Below, piece by piece: positions 23,439-33,346 of a DNA stretch of 64,000 nucleotides. The stretch's first letter is position 1. Every line of letters starts with the position of its first letter. Source of the stretch: Pseudoflavitalea rhizosphaerae (GTDB lineage Bacteria > Bacteroidota > Bacteroidia > Chitinophagales > Chitinophagaceae); assembly GCF_003991355.1 (NCBI RefSeq), contig NZ_RCSU01000010.1, forward strand, positions 186,001 through 250,000, in the 5' to 3' direction. The notes beneath the pieces are model-generated. The model did not search any database and was not told where the DNA came from. It saw only the letters and a list, made by a program, of their open reading frames with translations. A program made the translations under genes and the position numbers.

Positions 23439-24479
23439 TTATCTTTTCTCCTTCAGCTCCACTCCTTCGGCTCCTACTGTCAACTGATGCATCACACCAC
23501 ATTTCAGGGCGAAATTATTCTTCTGATGCCCTACAGGAAAATCAAAACAAACAGGAAAGCTGAATTCTTTCACTTTCTCCATCACAATATCGATCACAGT
23601 TCTGCCAAATTCCTCTCCCGGATCATCGGGTTTTATTTTGAAACCGCCTACCACCAGCGCGGCCAGGTCTGACAAATTACCGGACCGCTTCAGGTTCCAG
23701 AACATTCGGTCGATACTGTACAGGTATTCACCGGTATCTTCCACAAACAGTATCCTGCCTTTGGTATTGATACCGGACGCACTGCCTCCAATGCTCTCGA
23801 TGGTTTTGAGATTGCCGCCAACCAATAATCCCTCTGCCACGCCCATCCGATTGAATGCAGATGGCTGTGTCTTATATTCCATCCGCTCTCCCGAAAGTGC
23901 AAGACGAATGCTCAGGATAGTGCTCTGCTGAAGCGGATCCGCCTTGCTCCAATCATCCGGAAAACTGTTGCACATTTTGGAATGGATACTGGCAACAGGA
24001 TAATTGGCGCTCAGATGGCAATGCATTACGGTAATATCGCTAAACCCGATGATCCATTTGGGTTGTTGCACAAATGAGGAAAAATCAAGCTGATCGATGA
24101 TTCGCACCATACCGTATCCCCCCCGTGCACACATGATTGCTTTGATGGAGGGATCGTCCATCATTTCCTGGAGATCCGAGGACCGGTCATGGTCCCTCCC
24201 ACCGAACGTGAAATCCCGCATGCCTACGGTCTTGCCCGGACGCACTTTGTAGCCCCAGCTTTCCATTTGCTGAATGGCAGGTTTGATGGAATCGAGGGTG
24301 ATGTATCCCGCCGGGCAGGTAATGCCGATGGTATCTCCGGGTTTCAGATATGGAGGAATGGCAGGCAATAGTCCGGATGATGCAGTCTGCTCAACTGCTG
24401 CAAGAGCCGGAATGGCCGGGATCAACGGCAAGCCGGCGCCGGCCAGGCTAAGGGAACGAAGGAAATGTTTACGGTTCAT
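23439..24479 (-). CDS. Exported LD-carboxypeptidase, peptidase S66
   Basis: A 346-residue paralogue of ldcA with an N-terminal export signal (MNRKHFLRSLSLAGAGLPL, cleavage after about 28). The RK-x-FL pattern is Tat-like but lacks the usual twin Arg. The mature part shows LKPGDTIGITCPAGY, MCARGGYGMVRIID, nucleophile WIIGFSDITVMH (Ser near 147), LFVEDTGEYLYSIDRM and FPVGHQKNNFAL, so the S66 triad is intact. It should act on peptidoglycan peptides in the periplasm, while the neighbouring LdcA acts in the cytoplasm. It is divergent from metG and has its own terminator. Confidence 0.9.
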   Translation of the reverse strand: MNRKHFLRSLSLAGAGLPLIPAIPALAAVEQTASSGLLPAIPPYLKPGDTIGITCPAGYITLDSIKPAIQQMESWGYKVRPGKTVGMRDFTFGGRDHDRSSDLQEMMDDPSIKAIMCARGGYGMVRIIDQLDFSSFVQQPKWIIGFSDITVMHCHLSANYPVASIHSKMCNSFPDDWSKADPLQQSTILSIRLALSGERMEYKTQPSAFNRMGVAEGLLVGGNLKTIESIGGSASGINTKGRILFVEDTGEYLYSIDRMFWNLKRSGNLSDLAALVVGGFKIKPDDPGEEFGRTVIDIVMEKVKEFSFPVCFDFPVGHQKNNFALKCGVMHQLTVGAEGVELKEKR

Positions 24480-24505
24480 CTCCTAAAGTTATCGAATCCG
24501 TGCAT

Positions 24506-24536
24506 TTTGACGTTGCCCCCAATTCCGGTATTTTTG
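24506..24536 (+). promoter_or_regulatory. metG promoter
   Basis: TTTG (24506-24509), exactly 19 nt, then TATTTTTG (24529-24536): a full match to the Bacteroidota -33/-7 consensus. It is the best promoter in the window, with a leader of about 38 nt. Confidence 0.8.
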
Positions 24537-24580
24537 CAGCCAACGTCTGATGAATCAGATCCTAAAGATCAATACTACAA

Positions 24581-26662
24581 ATGACAGATTTTAAAAGATA
24601 CTTAGTTACAGCAGCGCTGCCCTACGCAAACGGCCCCGTGCATATTGGTCACCTTGCAGGCTGCTACCTTCCTTCAGATATCTATGTACGTTACAAACGT
24701 GCCCGCAAAACCGATATCAAATTCATTTGCGGATCGGATGAGCATGGCGTACCCATCAACCTCCGCGCCAGGAAAGAAGGTGTTACACCACAGCAGGTAG
24801 TTGATAAATATAATGCCCTCATCAAAGAAAGCTTTGAGAAGATGGGCATCTCCTTCGATATTTACAGCCGCACCTCCAATAAAGTACACCACGAGACTGC
24901 ACAGGCATTCTTCAAAAAACTGTACGACGAAAAACTATTCGAAGAGAAAGAAACAGAACAGTTCTTCGATGAAAAAGCAGGCCTCTTCCTTGCCGACCGC
25001 TACATCATGGGCACCTGCCCTGTTTGCGGCAACGAGAACGCTTACGGCGACCAGTGCGAACGCTGCGGCACCAGCCTCAGCCCCGAACAACTCATCAACC
25101 CGCGCAGTTCTCTCAGCGACGCTATCCCTGTAAAGAAAAAAACCAAACACTGGTACTTCCCTTTACAGAACTATGAGCCATGGCTCAAGGAATGGATCCT
25201 GGATGGCCATAAAGAATGGAAGAATAATGTATACGGACAATGCAAAAGCTGGATCGAGAACGGCCTTCAAAGCCGCGCCATGACCCGCGATTCCGACTGG
25301 GGCGTGAAAGTGCCTCTACCCGGCACCGAAGGCAAGGTACTCTACGTTTGGTTTGATGCCCCCATCGGTTATATCTCCGCCACCAAAGAACTGACCGATA
25401 AATGGGAAGACTATTGGTGCAAAGAGGATTCAAGACTGATCCATTTCATTGGTAAAGACAATATCGTTTTCCATTGCATCATCTTCCCCAGTATGCTCAA
25501 GGCACACGGCGGATTTGTTGTGCCTGATAATGTACCGGCCAATGAATTCCTGAACATCGAGGGTGAAAAAGTATCCACCTCCCGCAACTGGGCCGTTTGG
25601 ATCGATGAATACGTTAAAGATTTTCCGGACCAGCAGGACCTCCTGCGCTATGTTCTCTGCGCCAATGCACCGGAAACAAAAGACAACGACTTCACCTGGA
25701 GAGAATTTGCCGACAGGGTGAACAATGAGCTGGTGGCTTCTTTCGGAAACTTCGAGAACCGCACATTTGTGCTCATGCACAAACTCTGCGGAGGTAAAGT
25801 GCCGCAATTACATACAGATATTCTTACAGAAGAAGACAAGAACATGCTGGCCGAATTTGAGATCGCCAAAGGCAAAGTGGAAGCCCACCTGGAACAATTC
25901 AGGTTCAGGGATGCACTTGCTGAAGTGATCGAACTGAGCAGCAAGGGCAATAAATACCTGCAGAACAAAGAACCCTGGAAAGTAGAAAAGAAACTGGCCG
26001 AAAATCCGGCACTGCAAAAAGATATAGACAACTGCCTGCATATCTGCCTGCAACTGACCGCCAATCTCGCCATCCTCATCAATCCCTTCCTGCCATTCAC
26101 CGCACAGAAAATGATCCACAAAATGAAAGTGGTAGACAAAATGCTGGAATGGGAGAATGCAGGAAAAACTAAACTGCTGAGTGTAGGTTACTCGCTTCGC
26201 GCTCCTGAATTACTTTTCAACAAGATCGAAGAAGATATCGTGAAAGCACAGGTTGAGAAACTGCACGCCAATATGGTGAAACCAACTTCTACTACCGCTC
26301 CAGCAACTACTACGCCTGCAGTCGCATCAGTAAAACCTGCCATCCAGTTCGACGACTTCGCCAAAATCGATCTCAGAACAGGCACCATCCTCTCTGCCGA
26401 GAAAGTGGCAAAAGCAGATAAGCTGTTAAAGTTGGAAGTGGACCTCGGATTCGAAAAGCGTACAATCGTATCCGGTATAGCCCTTCACTACAACCCGGAA
26501 GACATTGTTGGGAAACAGGTGGTAGTAGTGGCCAATCTTGCTCCACGCAAGATGAAAGGCATCGAGAGCAATGGCATGATCCTGATGGCTGAGGACGCAG
26601 CAGGAAAACTACATTTCGTAAAACCTGAAAATGTTGTAGATCCCGGCTCAGGCGTTAGCTGA
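24581..26662 (+). CDS. metG: Methionyl-tRNA synthetase
   Basis: MetRS charges initiator and elongator tRNA-Met. The 693-residue protein has the HIGH motif in [16 protein letters not shown] (about 14-29) and a zinc knuckle [18 protein letters not shown] (about 146-163). The KMSKS loop is [12 protein letters not shown] (about 327-338), with Thr in place of the usual second Lys. An anticodon-binding helical domain follows, then a Thr/Ala/Pro-rich linker near 570-585. The C-terminal EMAP-II-like tRNA-binding domain (about 590-693: [19 protein letters not shown]) also mediates dimerisation in related enzymes. The promoter is well defined. Confidence 0.98.
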   Translation: MTDFKRYLVTAALPYANGPVHIGHLAGCYLPSDIYVRYKRARKTDIKFICGSDEHGVPINLRARKEGVTPQQVVDKYNALIKESFEKMGISFDIYSRTSNKVHHETAQAFFKKLYDEKLFEEKETEQFFDEKAGLFLADRYIMGTCPVCGNENAYGDQCERCGTSLSPEQLINPRSSLSDAIPVKKKTKHWYFPLQNYEPWLKEWILDGHKEWKNNVYGQCKSWIENGLQSRAMTRDSDWGVKVPLPGTEGKVLYVWFDAPIGYISATKELTDKWEDYWCKEDSRLIHFIGKDNIVFHCIIFPSMLKAHGGFVVPDNVPANEFLNIEGEKVSTSRNWAVWIDEYVKDFPDQQDLLRYVLCANAPETKDNDFTWREFADRVNNELVASFGNFENRTFVLMHKLCGGKVPQLHTDILTEEDKNMLAEFEIAKGKVEAHLEQFRFRDALAEVIELSSKGNKYLQNKEPWKVEKKLAENPALQKDIDNCLHICLQLTANLAILINPFLPFTAQKMIHKMKVVDKMLEWENAGKTKLLSVGYSLRAPELLFNKIEEDIVKAQVEKLHANMVKPTSTTAPATTTPAVASVKPAIQFDDFAKIDLRTGTILSAEKVAKADKLLKLEVDLGFEKRTIVSGIALHYNPEDIVGKQVVVVANLAPRKMKGIESNGMILMAEDAAGKLHFVKPENVVDPGSGVS

Positions 26663-26709
26663 TAGTTCGATAGAAATCAGTAAATTACTGATGAATCGGA
26701 ATTCTATTC

Positions 26710-29700
26710 ATGACCTTTATTAAGCTGGGAAAGAAATTCCTCAAAATAACAGGGATCATTATCGGTTCCCTGATCATCTTGCTGGCCCTTTTCTACTGGT
26801 GGTTCATCCATCATGCGGAAAGGGCCATCGAAGATGTAGTTTACCTGCAAAGTCATGGCAAGTTGAAAGTAGAGATCGGAAAGATCAAATACAACTATGG
26901 CAGGAAACTCTCCATTCAGAATATCAGTTTCTATACAGCAGACACCACAGGCGAAAAAATGGGATACAATTTCCAGGTCCGTCAGCTGCATCTAACGGTA
27001 AGGTCTGTCCGCTCACTCATCTTCGACAAACAACTGCTCATCGATTCCATCCTGGTGCAATCCCCCGATATCACCATCACCCGCTTGCAGAAAAGTGAAC
27101 AAAGACATATGTCGCTTCCCGAAGAAATGGGCAAGATCTATGAGTCCATCGAAAAAGCATTGCAGGTGCTCGAGATCAGCCGATTCCAGATCGATAACGC
27201 GAAGTTCACGTTACAGGATAAAACCGCCCCCCAATTGCAACCACTCACCATCGGGCGTTTACATTTCCATGTAGACAATTTCAAAGTGGACACTTCAGTC
27301 CACAAACAGCGCGACAAATTCCTGTTCTCCGACAATGTGGTGCTGAGTTCAGATCATCAATCATTCATGCTGCCGGACGGCAATCACCATATCGCTTACA
27401 AGAATTTCAACATCAATATCAGGAACAGACTGGTGGAACTGGATAGCTGTACCATTACCGCTTACCGGCATCCTTGTACATTACCCGTGTTCAAAATGTT
27501 TGTGGATACGATGATGCTCACCAATGTCGATTTCCTTGCGTTATCCCGACAAGGCCTTATCCGTGCAGACTCCGTATACCTGGTGAACAGCGATATCCGT
27601 TTGAATATCGAAGAAGACAGTATTGCTCCCCGCAGGAAGAACAAGAAGCCGCTCAATATCCAGCATGTACTCAGTGGAATCGCCAGCGATATGCAGCTGG
27701 CCTATATCGGCGTGAAGAATTCCAGCGTGAATGTGACCACCTCAAAAGGACATCAGACCAATACTTTTTCAAGCAACAGAAATAATTTCGAACTGTATAA
27801 TGTAAAAGTGGACACCAGGGCCGAAAAGCCCATCAGCATCGAGCAGTTCCTCATGGCCATCCGCAATTACGATGGCTATGGAAAAGACAGCGCCTACCGC
27901 CTGCAATTCGACAGTATCCGTTTCACCAACAATACCGTACGCCTGGATAATTTTTCCATCACCACCACACCAGGCGCCCGTGTGCCCGCTATCAGAAACT
28001 ACAAGATCCCGTTATTTGAATTGAAAGGATTAAGCTGGCAGGCCCTGCTCTTCAACCGTCATATCGCTGCCCGCGAAGCAATACTCCATCAACCGGTATT
28101 GCAATATGAAAAACTGCCCTGGAAAGACACAACAGACCGGAGATCTATCTATGAGCTGTTCACCGTGCTGGATACCATCATCAACCTGCGGCGTATCAGC
28201 ATGGTTGACGGACAACTGGATTTCAAACTCAACCGCAATACACGCATCGTACTGAATAACGTCAACAGTTCAGTGAATACAGACCGCCTGTTGAGCGCCA
28301 CCAGTTCTGGCTTTATCGAAAGCTCCGTTGAAAGCCTCGCTTTCTCCAAAGGCAATATCGCTACCAAACACCTGCTCATCGATATGGACCGCGCCTATTT
28401 TGAAGGAGGCAGCCGGTCACTGGTGATCAGGAAATTCAATCTTCATCACAAAGAACAACAGGTTCGTCTCTCTGCCGATGACCTTGCTTTGCAGGACCTG
28501 TTGATTAACGACAGCATCCACCTCCTCCGCATAGATCATATCAGCTGGAAGAAAGCCGATGTAGATATCGAAATGAAGGCATCGAAGAACGATAGCGCAG
28601 CTGCTACTCTTCCGCTAAAGTTTTTCGTAAACGGCATTCAGCTGAACAATACCAATATCAATTTCAAGCGGGGCCATCAATTGCTCAAAACCCTTATCAG
28701 ACAGGCTTCTGTTGGCAGTATCATCAAAGAAGCGGACGCTCCGGTTCAGCTGAACCAGGTACACCTCAAAGGCGGTCCGCTCGCTTTTTCGGAACCAGGC
28801 ACCACTATTGGCATTTCTGCCTATGATATCCATGAAGGCCGCGCTTCCAGCCTGGATGGCATAATGGTAAAGCATCATCAGCAGAAGGATTCAATTTCTC
28901 TGAATGCAAAGTCAGTTTCATTCACACCATTCATCGAAACAGCATCGAAAGGCCCGCTTCGTATCAACGACGTAGTGATCAATGAGCCTGAATTGAACAT
29001 GATTGTTTACCCTCACGCACAGAAAACATCCCATAAAAGCCAACCCTGGCCGGAACTGGAAATGAGCTCTCTCAAATTGCTGAGACCGGCTGTGACCTTA
29101 AAAGAAAATAAAGATTCCGGTTTTACATTGATGCAGCTGCAGCCCGCCAGGTCAGCCGACAGACTAACGTTGACGGATATTCGCATTCACCATTCACCGC
29201 ATAATCAGCTGACGGCCGCCACAGCTCATTGGGAAAGCAGTCGGTTCAATATCGATGAATCAGGGAAAGACAGTAGCCGGATCGCAGCGGGAGCCCTTAG
29301 CGTTCATTTCAAAGACCTTTTACTTCAACAGGCTTCAGCCATGAAAGCCACTGCCCTGGTACAGCATGCAGCTATTCACGATTTCGGGAGCACAAGCAGG
29401 AACAAAGGGAATTCAATACATGCAGATTCGCTCTCCATGGAGAACCTGCATTTCAATTCTGCCTGGCTGAAAGAGCCCGAGCAATTCTTCAGGAACAGTC
29501 CGGCCATGTCCATACATCATTTCACCGGCTATCAAATAAGTAAAACGGACCATCTCACCTGGCAGAACCTGCGCTATAGCAATGAACACAAAGAGCTATC
29601 GCTTGATTCTTTCAGTTACACACCTGTTGCGGACAGGGAAGAATACATTGCAGCCCATCCATTCCAGACCGATTATATCCAGGCGAAGTCCGGCGCTATT

Positions 29701-30564
29701 CAAATAAAAAATATCGAACCCAGGATGTATTTCAACGATAGTACGCTATTCATTTCAACCATTTCCATTCAACATCCCCGTATCGATGTCTTCCGCGATA
29801 AACGCCCTCCCTTTCAGCATGGCATTTATAAACCATTGCCCACCGCGCTGGTACAGAAGATCCCATTCCTGTTTTCCATCGATACCATCCAGGTACATGA
29901 TCTCACAGTACAATACTCTGAACTCAGCGCCAAAACAGAACAAACAGGCGTTGTGCTTTTCACGCATATCGATGCTTCCATTTACCCGGTAAGGAATATT
30001 GACCTGAGCCACACCGATAGTTTGCGTTTACGGGCAACCGCCAGGTTCATGGATAAAATAGGTATCAAACTGAATATGGACGAAAGTTATACAGACAGTC
30101 TCAAAGGCTTCCTCCTTGACGTGCACATGAGCCCCGCGCACCTTCCCATGCTCAATCCCATACTCGAACCACTTGCCAGCATCAAAGTGCGCAGCGGTGA
30201 ACTGGATACGATGATCCTCCGGGCCATAGGACGCGATTATGTTTCACTTGGAGAAATGCAAATGCAATACAGGAATCTCAATATACAGTTCCTGAAAAAT
30301 GGAGTTCAGGAAAAGACGACTTTCATAACGCGCTTCATTACCTGGGCTGCCAATCACCTGGTGCTGCGAAAACATAATGAAAAAAGAACAGGCACCGTAT
30401 ACTTCCGCCGTTTCCGAGACAGGTCCATTTTCAATTACTGGGTGAAGATGACGCTCAGCGGTGCGGCCAGCAGCGTTGGCGTAAAGAAAAACCGCAAACT
30501 CCTTAAACGTTACCATAAGGCCCTCAAAAAAAATGAGTTGCCTGCCATCCAATATTTTGAATAA
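26710..30564 (+). CDS. Very large AsmA/TamB-like envelope protein
   Basis: The 1284-residue protein starts with a short basic segment and one transmembrane helix (about 13-33: ITGIIIGSLIILLALFYWW). A huge beta-rich region follows with N-terminal features of the Asma/DUF748 type: IEIGKIKYNYGRKLSIQNIS, then LTVRSVRSLIFDKQLLIDSILVQSPDITI. The repeating pattern (strand, turn, IDSILVxxPxI-like segment) suits the long beta-groove lipid-transfer fold. The C-terminus (KVRSGELDTMILRAIGRDYV and a basic tail) resembles the end of Bacteroidota AsmA-like proteins. It is likely anchored in the inner membrane and spans the periplasm, perhaps moving phospholipids; that role is inferred from the fold class. 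It begins 47 bp after metG. Confidence 0.7.
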   Translation: MTFIKLGKKFLKITGIIIGSLIILLALFYWWFIHHAERAIEDVVYLQSHGKLKVEIGKIKYNYGRKLSIQNISFYTADTTGEKMGYNFQVRQLHLTVRSVRSLIFDKQLLIDSILVQSPDITITRLQKSEQRHMSLPEEMGKIYESIEKALQVLEISRFQIDNAKFTLQDKTAPQLQPLTIGRLHFHVDNFKVDTSVHKQRDKFLFSDNVVLSSDHQSFMLPDGNHHIAYKNFNINIRNRLVELDSCTITAYRHPCTLPVFKMFVDTMMLTNVDFLALSRQGLIRADSVYLVNSDIRLNIEEDSIAPRRKNKKPLNIQHVLSGIASDMQLAYIGVKNSSVNVTTSKGHQTNTFSSNRNNFELYNVKVDTRAEKPISIEQFLMAIRNYDGYGKDSAYRLQFDSIRFTNNTVRLDNFSITTTPGARVPAIRNYKIPLFELKGLSWQALLFNRHIAAREAILHQPVLQYEKLPWKDTTDRRSIYELFTVLDTIINLRRISMVDGQLDFKLNRNTRIVLNNVNSSVNTDRLLSATSSGFIESSVESLAFSKGNIATKHLLIDMDRAYFEGGSRSLVIRKFNLHHKEQQVRLSADDLALQDLLINDSIHLLRIDHISWKKADVDIEMKASKNDSAAATLPLKFFVNGIQLNNTNINFKRGHQLLKTLIRQASVGSIIKEADAPVQLNQVHLKGGPLAFSEPGTTIGISAYDIHEGRASSLDGIMVKHHQQKDSISLNAKSVSFTPFIETASKGPLRINDVVINEPELNMIVYPHAQKTSHKSQPWPELEMSSLKLLRPAVTLKENKDSGFTLMQLQPARSADRLTLTDIRIHHSPHNQLTAATAHWESSRFNIDESGKDSSRIAAGALSVHFKDLLLQQASAMKATALVQHAAIHDFGSTSRNKGNSIHADSLSMENLHFNSAWLKEPEQFFRNSPAMSIHHFTGYQISKTDHLTWQNLRYSNEHKELSLDSFSYTPVADREEYIAAHPFQTDYIQAKSGAIQIKNIEPRMYFNDSTLFISTISIQHPRIDVFRDKRPPFQHGIYKPLPTALVQKIPFLFSIDTIQVHDLTVQYSELSAKTEQTGVVLFTHIDASIYPVRNIDLSHTDSLRLRATARFMDKIGIKLNMDESYTDSLKGFLLDVHMSPAHLPMLNPILEPLASIKVRSGELDTMILRAIGRDYVSLGEMQMQYRNLNIQFLKNGVQEKTTFITRFITWAANHLVLRKHNEKRTGTVYFRRFRDRSIFNYWVKMTLSGAASSVGVKKNRKLLKRYHKALKKNELPAIQYFE

Positions 30565-30649
30565 TTTTTTTCAAGCAGCCACTAGCCCTTTATCGTTTTT
30601 TGTTCTATCTTCGATGGAAATAGTTGTTTAACTAACTAATTTTTTCGCT

Positions 30650-33031
30650 ATGTCCAATCGCATCATCAGAAAGGTTGCAGTACTAGGGAGCGGTGTTATG
30701 GGATCGAGGATCGCCTGCCATTTTGCAGGCGCTGGCTTACAGGTACTCTTGTTAGATATGTTGGCAAAAGGAGCAGAAGAAAGTACAAAACCCGGCGAAA
30801 GGAACAAATTGGTGAACGACGCATTGCAGGCAGCACTCAAAAGCAATCCTTCCCCCGTTTTTACCAAAGATGTAGCCAAACGCATCAGCACCGGCAACTT
30901 CACAGACAATATGAAGGATATCGGGGGCTACGACTGGGTGATAGAAGTAGTGGTGGAGCGCCTGGACATCAAGCAGCAGATCTTTACTGAAGTGGAGAAA
31001 TACCGCAAACCCGGTACCCTCATCACTTCAAACACTTCAGGCATTCCCATTCACCTGATGGCGGAAGGCAGAACTGAAGATTTCAAGAAACATTTCTGCG
31101 GCACACACTTCTTCAATCCACCGCGCTACCTGCGCCTTCTCGAGATCATTCCCACTCCCCATACAGATCCTGCCGTTATCGATTTCCTTTTACATTATGG
31201 AGATCTGCAACTCGGCAAAACAACTGTACTGGCCAAGGATACGCCGGCCTTCATCGCCAACCGGATCGGCGTGTATGGCATCATGGCCATCTTCGGACTG
31301 GTGGAAAAAATGAAGCTGAGCATCGATGAAATAGATGCCCTCACCGGCCCCATCATCGGCCGCCCGAAATCCGCTACCTTCAGAACTGCTGATGTAGTGG
31401 GTATCGATACGCTGGTGAAAGTGGCCAAAGGTGTGGCAGACAATTGTCCGGATGATGAACAACGCGCCACATTCACCATTCCCGCCTGGCTGGATAAAAT
31501 GGTAGCCAACAACTGGCTTGGCGATAAAACAGGACAGGGTTTCTTCTCCAAAAGGAAAGGTCCCAATGGTGAAAGAGAGATCTACACACTCAATCTGGAC
31601 ACCTTCGAATACGAGCCACGCAAGAAACCGAAGTTCGCAACGGTGGAAGCGGCCAAACCTATCGACGATCTCAAAACCAGGCTGAAAGCCCTCGTAACGG
31701 GAATGGATAAGGCCGGTGATTTCTACCGCCATTTTCACTACGGCCTGTTTTCCTATATCTCACACCGCATTCCTGAGATCAGTGATGATATCTATCGCGT
31801 GGATGACGCCATGATGGCTGGTTTCGGTTGGGAGATCGGAGCCTTCGAAAGCTGGGACGTACTGGGCGTGGCCAACAGCGTGAAGAAAATGAAAGAAGCC
31901 GGTTATACCGTTGCTCCCTGGGTTGATGAAATGCTCGCCTCCGGCGCCAGCTCCTTCTATAAAGTGGAGAACGGACGCAGGCTCTACTACGATATCCCTA
32001 CCAAATCATACAAAGCATTACCCGGCGGCGAAGCCTTCCTGGTGATGAAGAACTTTGAGAACCAGACCGTTTGGAAAAACAGCTCCTGCCGAACTTACCA
32101 TTTAGGTGATAATGTTCTCGGACTGGAATGGAGTACCAAGATGAACAGTATTGGCGGTGAAGTACTGGAAGGAATTCAGAAATCCATTGCGCTCGCAGAA
32201 TCAGGCTACAAAGGTCTTGTGATCGCGAATGACGGCCCCAATTTCAGCGCCGGCGCAAATGTTGGCATGATTTTCATGCTTGCCATAGAGCAGGAATACG
32301 ACGAACTGGACGTGGCCATCCGCCTCTTCCAGCAAACGATGATGAGAGCACGCTATTCCGCCATCCCTGTTGTGGTGGCGCCACATGCACTCACCCTTGG
32401 CGGCGCCTGCGAACTGAGCCTGCATTCAGATAAAGTTTGTGCTGCTGCAGAAACTTATATCGGTCTGGTGGAGTTGGGCGTGGGCCTCATTCCCGGCGGC
32501 GGCGGCACCAAGGAATTCGCGCTGCGTGCAGCAGATGAAATGCATGAAGACGAACCGGACAGCATCACCCTCAAGAACAGGTTCCTCACCATCGCAACGG
32601 CAAAAGTGGCTACATCCGCTGCTGAAGCTTATGGCCTGGGCATCCTGCGCAAAGGTCATGACGAGATTGTAATGAACCAGGGCAGAAGGATCGCAGAAGC
32701 AAAGAAAAGCGTGATCGAGATCTATGATAGCGGTTATACCATGCCGGTAGCCCGCAACGACGTAAAAGTATTAGGCCGCTCAGCGCTTGGCGCCCTCTAC
32801 GCCGGTATCAACGGCATGTGGCGCGCAGGCTATGCAACTGACCACGATGTTACCGTAGCCAAAAAACTGGCCTACGTAATGTGCGGCGGCGACCTGAGCG
32901 AGCAATCCCTGGTCAGCGAGCAATACCTGCTCGATCTCGAAAGGGAAGCCTTCCTCAGCCTTTGCGGCGAGAAGAAATCACTCGAAAGAATTCAAAGCGT
33001 ACTAAAGGGCGGCAAACCCATTCGCAACTAG
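30650..33031 (+). CDS. 3-hydroxyacyl-CoA dehydrogenase / enoyl-CoA hydratase fusion (FadN type)
   Basis: This bifunctional fatty-acid beta-oxidation enzyme has 793 residues, with domains in the FadN order (dehydrogenase first). The NAD-binding Rossmann segment is VAVLGSGVMGSRIACHFAGAG (about 9-29). The dehydrogenase core has SNTSGIPIHLMAEGR and FCGTHFFNPPRYLRLLEIIP, with catalytic His in the latter. A second 3HCDH C-terminal domain is followed by the crotonase domain (about 490-720) with the oxyanion-hole motifs NFSAGANVGMIFMLA and GLIPGGGGTKEF. FadN is normally encoded with a thiolase (FadA) and an acyl-CoA dehydrogenase (FadE); neither is next to this gene. A strong terminator follows. Confidence 0.93.
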   Translation: MSNRIIRKVAVLGSGVMGSRIACHFAGAGLQVLLLDMLAKGAEESTKPGERNKLVNDALQAALKSNPSPVFTKDVAKRISTGNFTDNMKDIGGYDWVIEVVVERLDIKQQIFTEVEKYRKPGTLITSNTSGIPIHLMAEGRTEDFKKHFCGTHFFNPPRYLRLLEIIPTPHTDPAVIDFLLHYGDLQLGKTTVLAKDTPAFIANRIGVYGIMAIFGLVEKMKLSIDEIDALTGPIIGRPKSATFRTADVVGIDTLVKVAKGVADNCPDDEQRATFTIPAWLDKMVANNWLGDKTGQGFFSKRKGPNGEREIYTLNLDTFEYEPRKKPKFATVEAAKPIDDLKTRLKALVTGMDKAGDFYRHFHYGLFSYISHRIPEISDDIYRVDDAMMAGFGWEIGAFESWDVLGVANSVKKMKEAGYTVAPWVDEMLASGASSFYKVENGRRLYYDIPTKSYKALPGGEAFLVMKNFENQTVWKNSSCRTYHLGDNVLGLEWSTKMNSIGGEVLEGIQKSIALAESGYKGLVIANDGPNFSAGANVGMIFMLAIEQEYDELDVAIRLFQQTMMRARYSAIPVVVAPHALTLGGACELSLHSDKVCAAAETYIGLVELGVGLIPGGGGTKEFALRAADEMHEDEPDSITLKNRFLTIATAKVATSAAEAYGLGILRKGHDEIVMNQGRRIAEAKKSVIEIYDSGYTMPVARNDVKVLGRSALGALYAGINGMWRAGYATDHDVTVAKKLAYVMCGGDLSEQSLVSEQYLLDLEREAFLSLCGEKKSLERIQSVLKGGKPIRN

Positions 33032-33088
33032 GGGTTAGCCCGGTAAAAGACTCAAGACCCACGGGGGTCGGGTCACATGAGAGAAAAC

Positions 33089-33122
33089 GGGGTTGTTCTG
33101 TTGAGTCGGAACAACCCCTTTC
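33089..33122 (+). terminator. Terminator of the FadN-type gene
   Basis: GGGGTTGTTC (33089-33098) and GAACAACCCC (33109-33118) form a perfect 10-bp stem followed by TTTCT. It lies 57 bp after the stop. A smaller GACCC-AC-GGGGTC hairpin lies between. Confidence 0.85.
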
Positions 33123-33200
33123 TATTTCCGGCAGTTCCTTCCCGGCACTCCTCAATACCTCTTCCATACCTCCCGCATACCTCCGACAGCACCTCCACAG

Positions 33201-33266
33201 CAATCAACAGGCAACTATCAGGCAATCAACAGGCAACTATCAGGCAATAAACAGGCAACTAACCGG
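33201..33266. repeat. Tandem repeat, three 22-bp units
   Basis: Two identical 22-bp units (33201-33222 and 33223-33244, CAATCAACAGGCAACTATCA-GG) are followed by a third with four changes (33245-33266). The preceding 60 bp are also pyrimidine-rich and weakly repetitive (ATACCTC at short intervals). The tract lies between the FadN terminator and the metzincin gene; no ORF uses it convincingly. Confidence 0.9.
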
Positions 33267-33321
33267 CACCTGGCGCACCACTAAAGCCTCCATCCTGGCG
33301 TCCCTCCTCCTTCTTCTTTAT

Positions 33322-33329
33322 TATCTTTA
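33322..33329 (+). promoter_or_regulatory. Putative -7 element of the metzincin gene
   Basis: TATCTTTA (one mismatch to TAnnTTTG), 17 nt before the ATG at 33347. No -33 element at the expected distance. Confidence 0.35.
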
Positions 33330-33346
33330 TTCAACAATCACAGCAT

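Noticed and set aside
33201-33266. CRISPR array
   Set aside because: The 22-bp units are directly adjacent with no spacers, and there are no cas genes.
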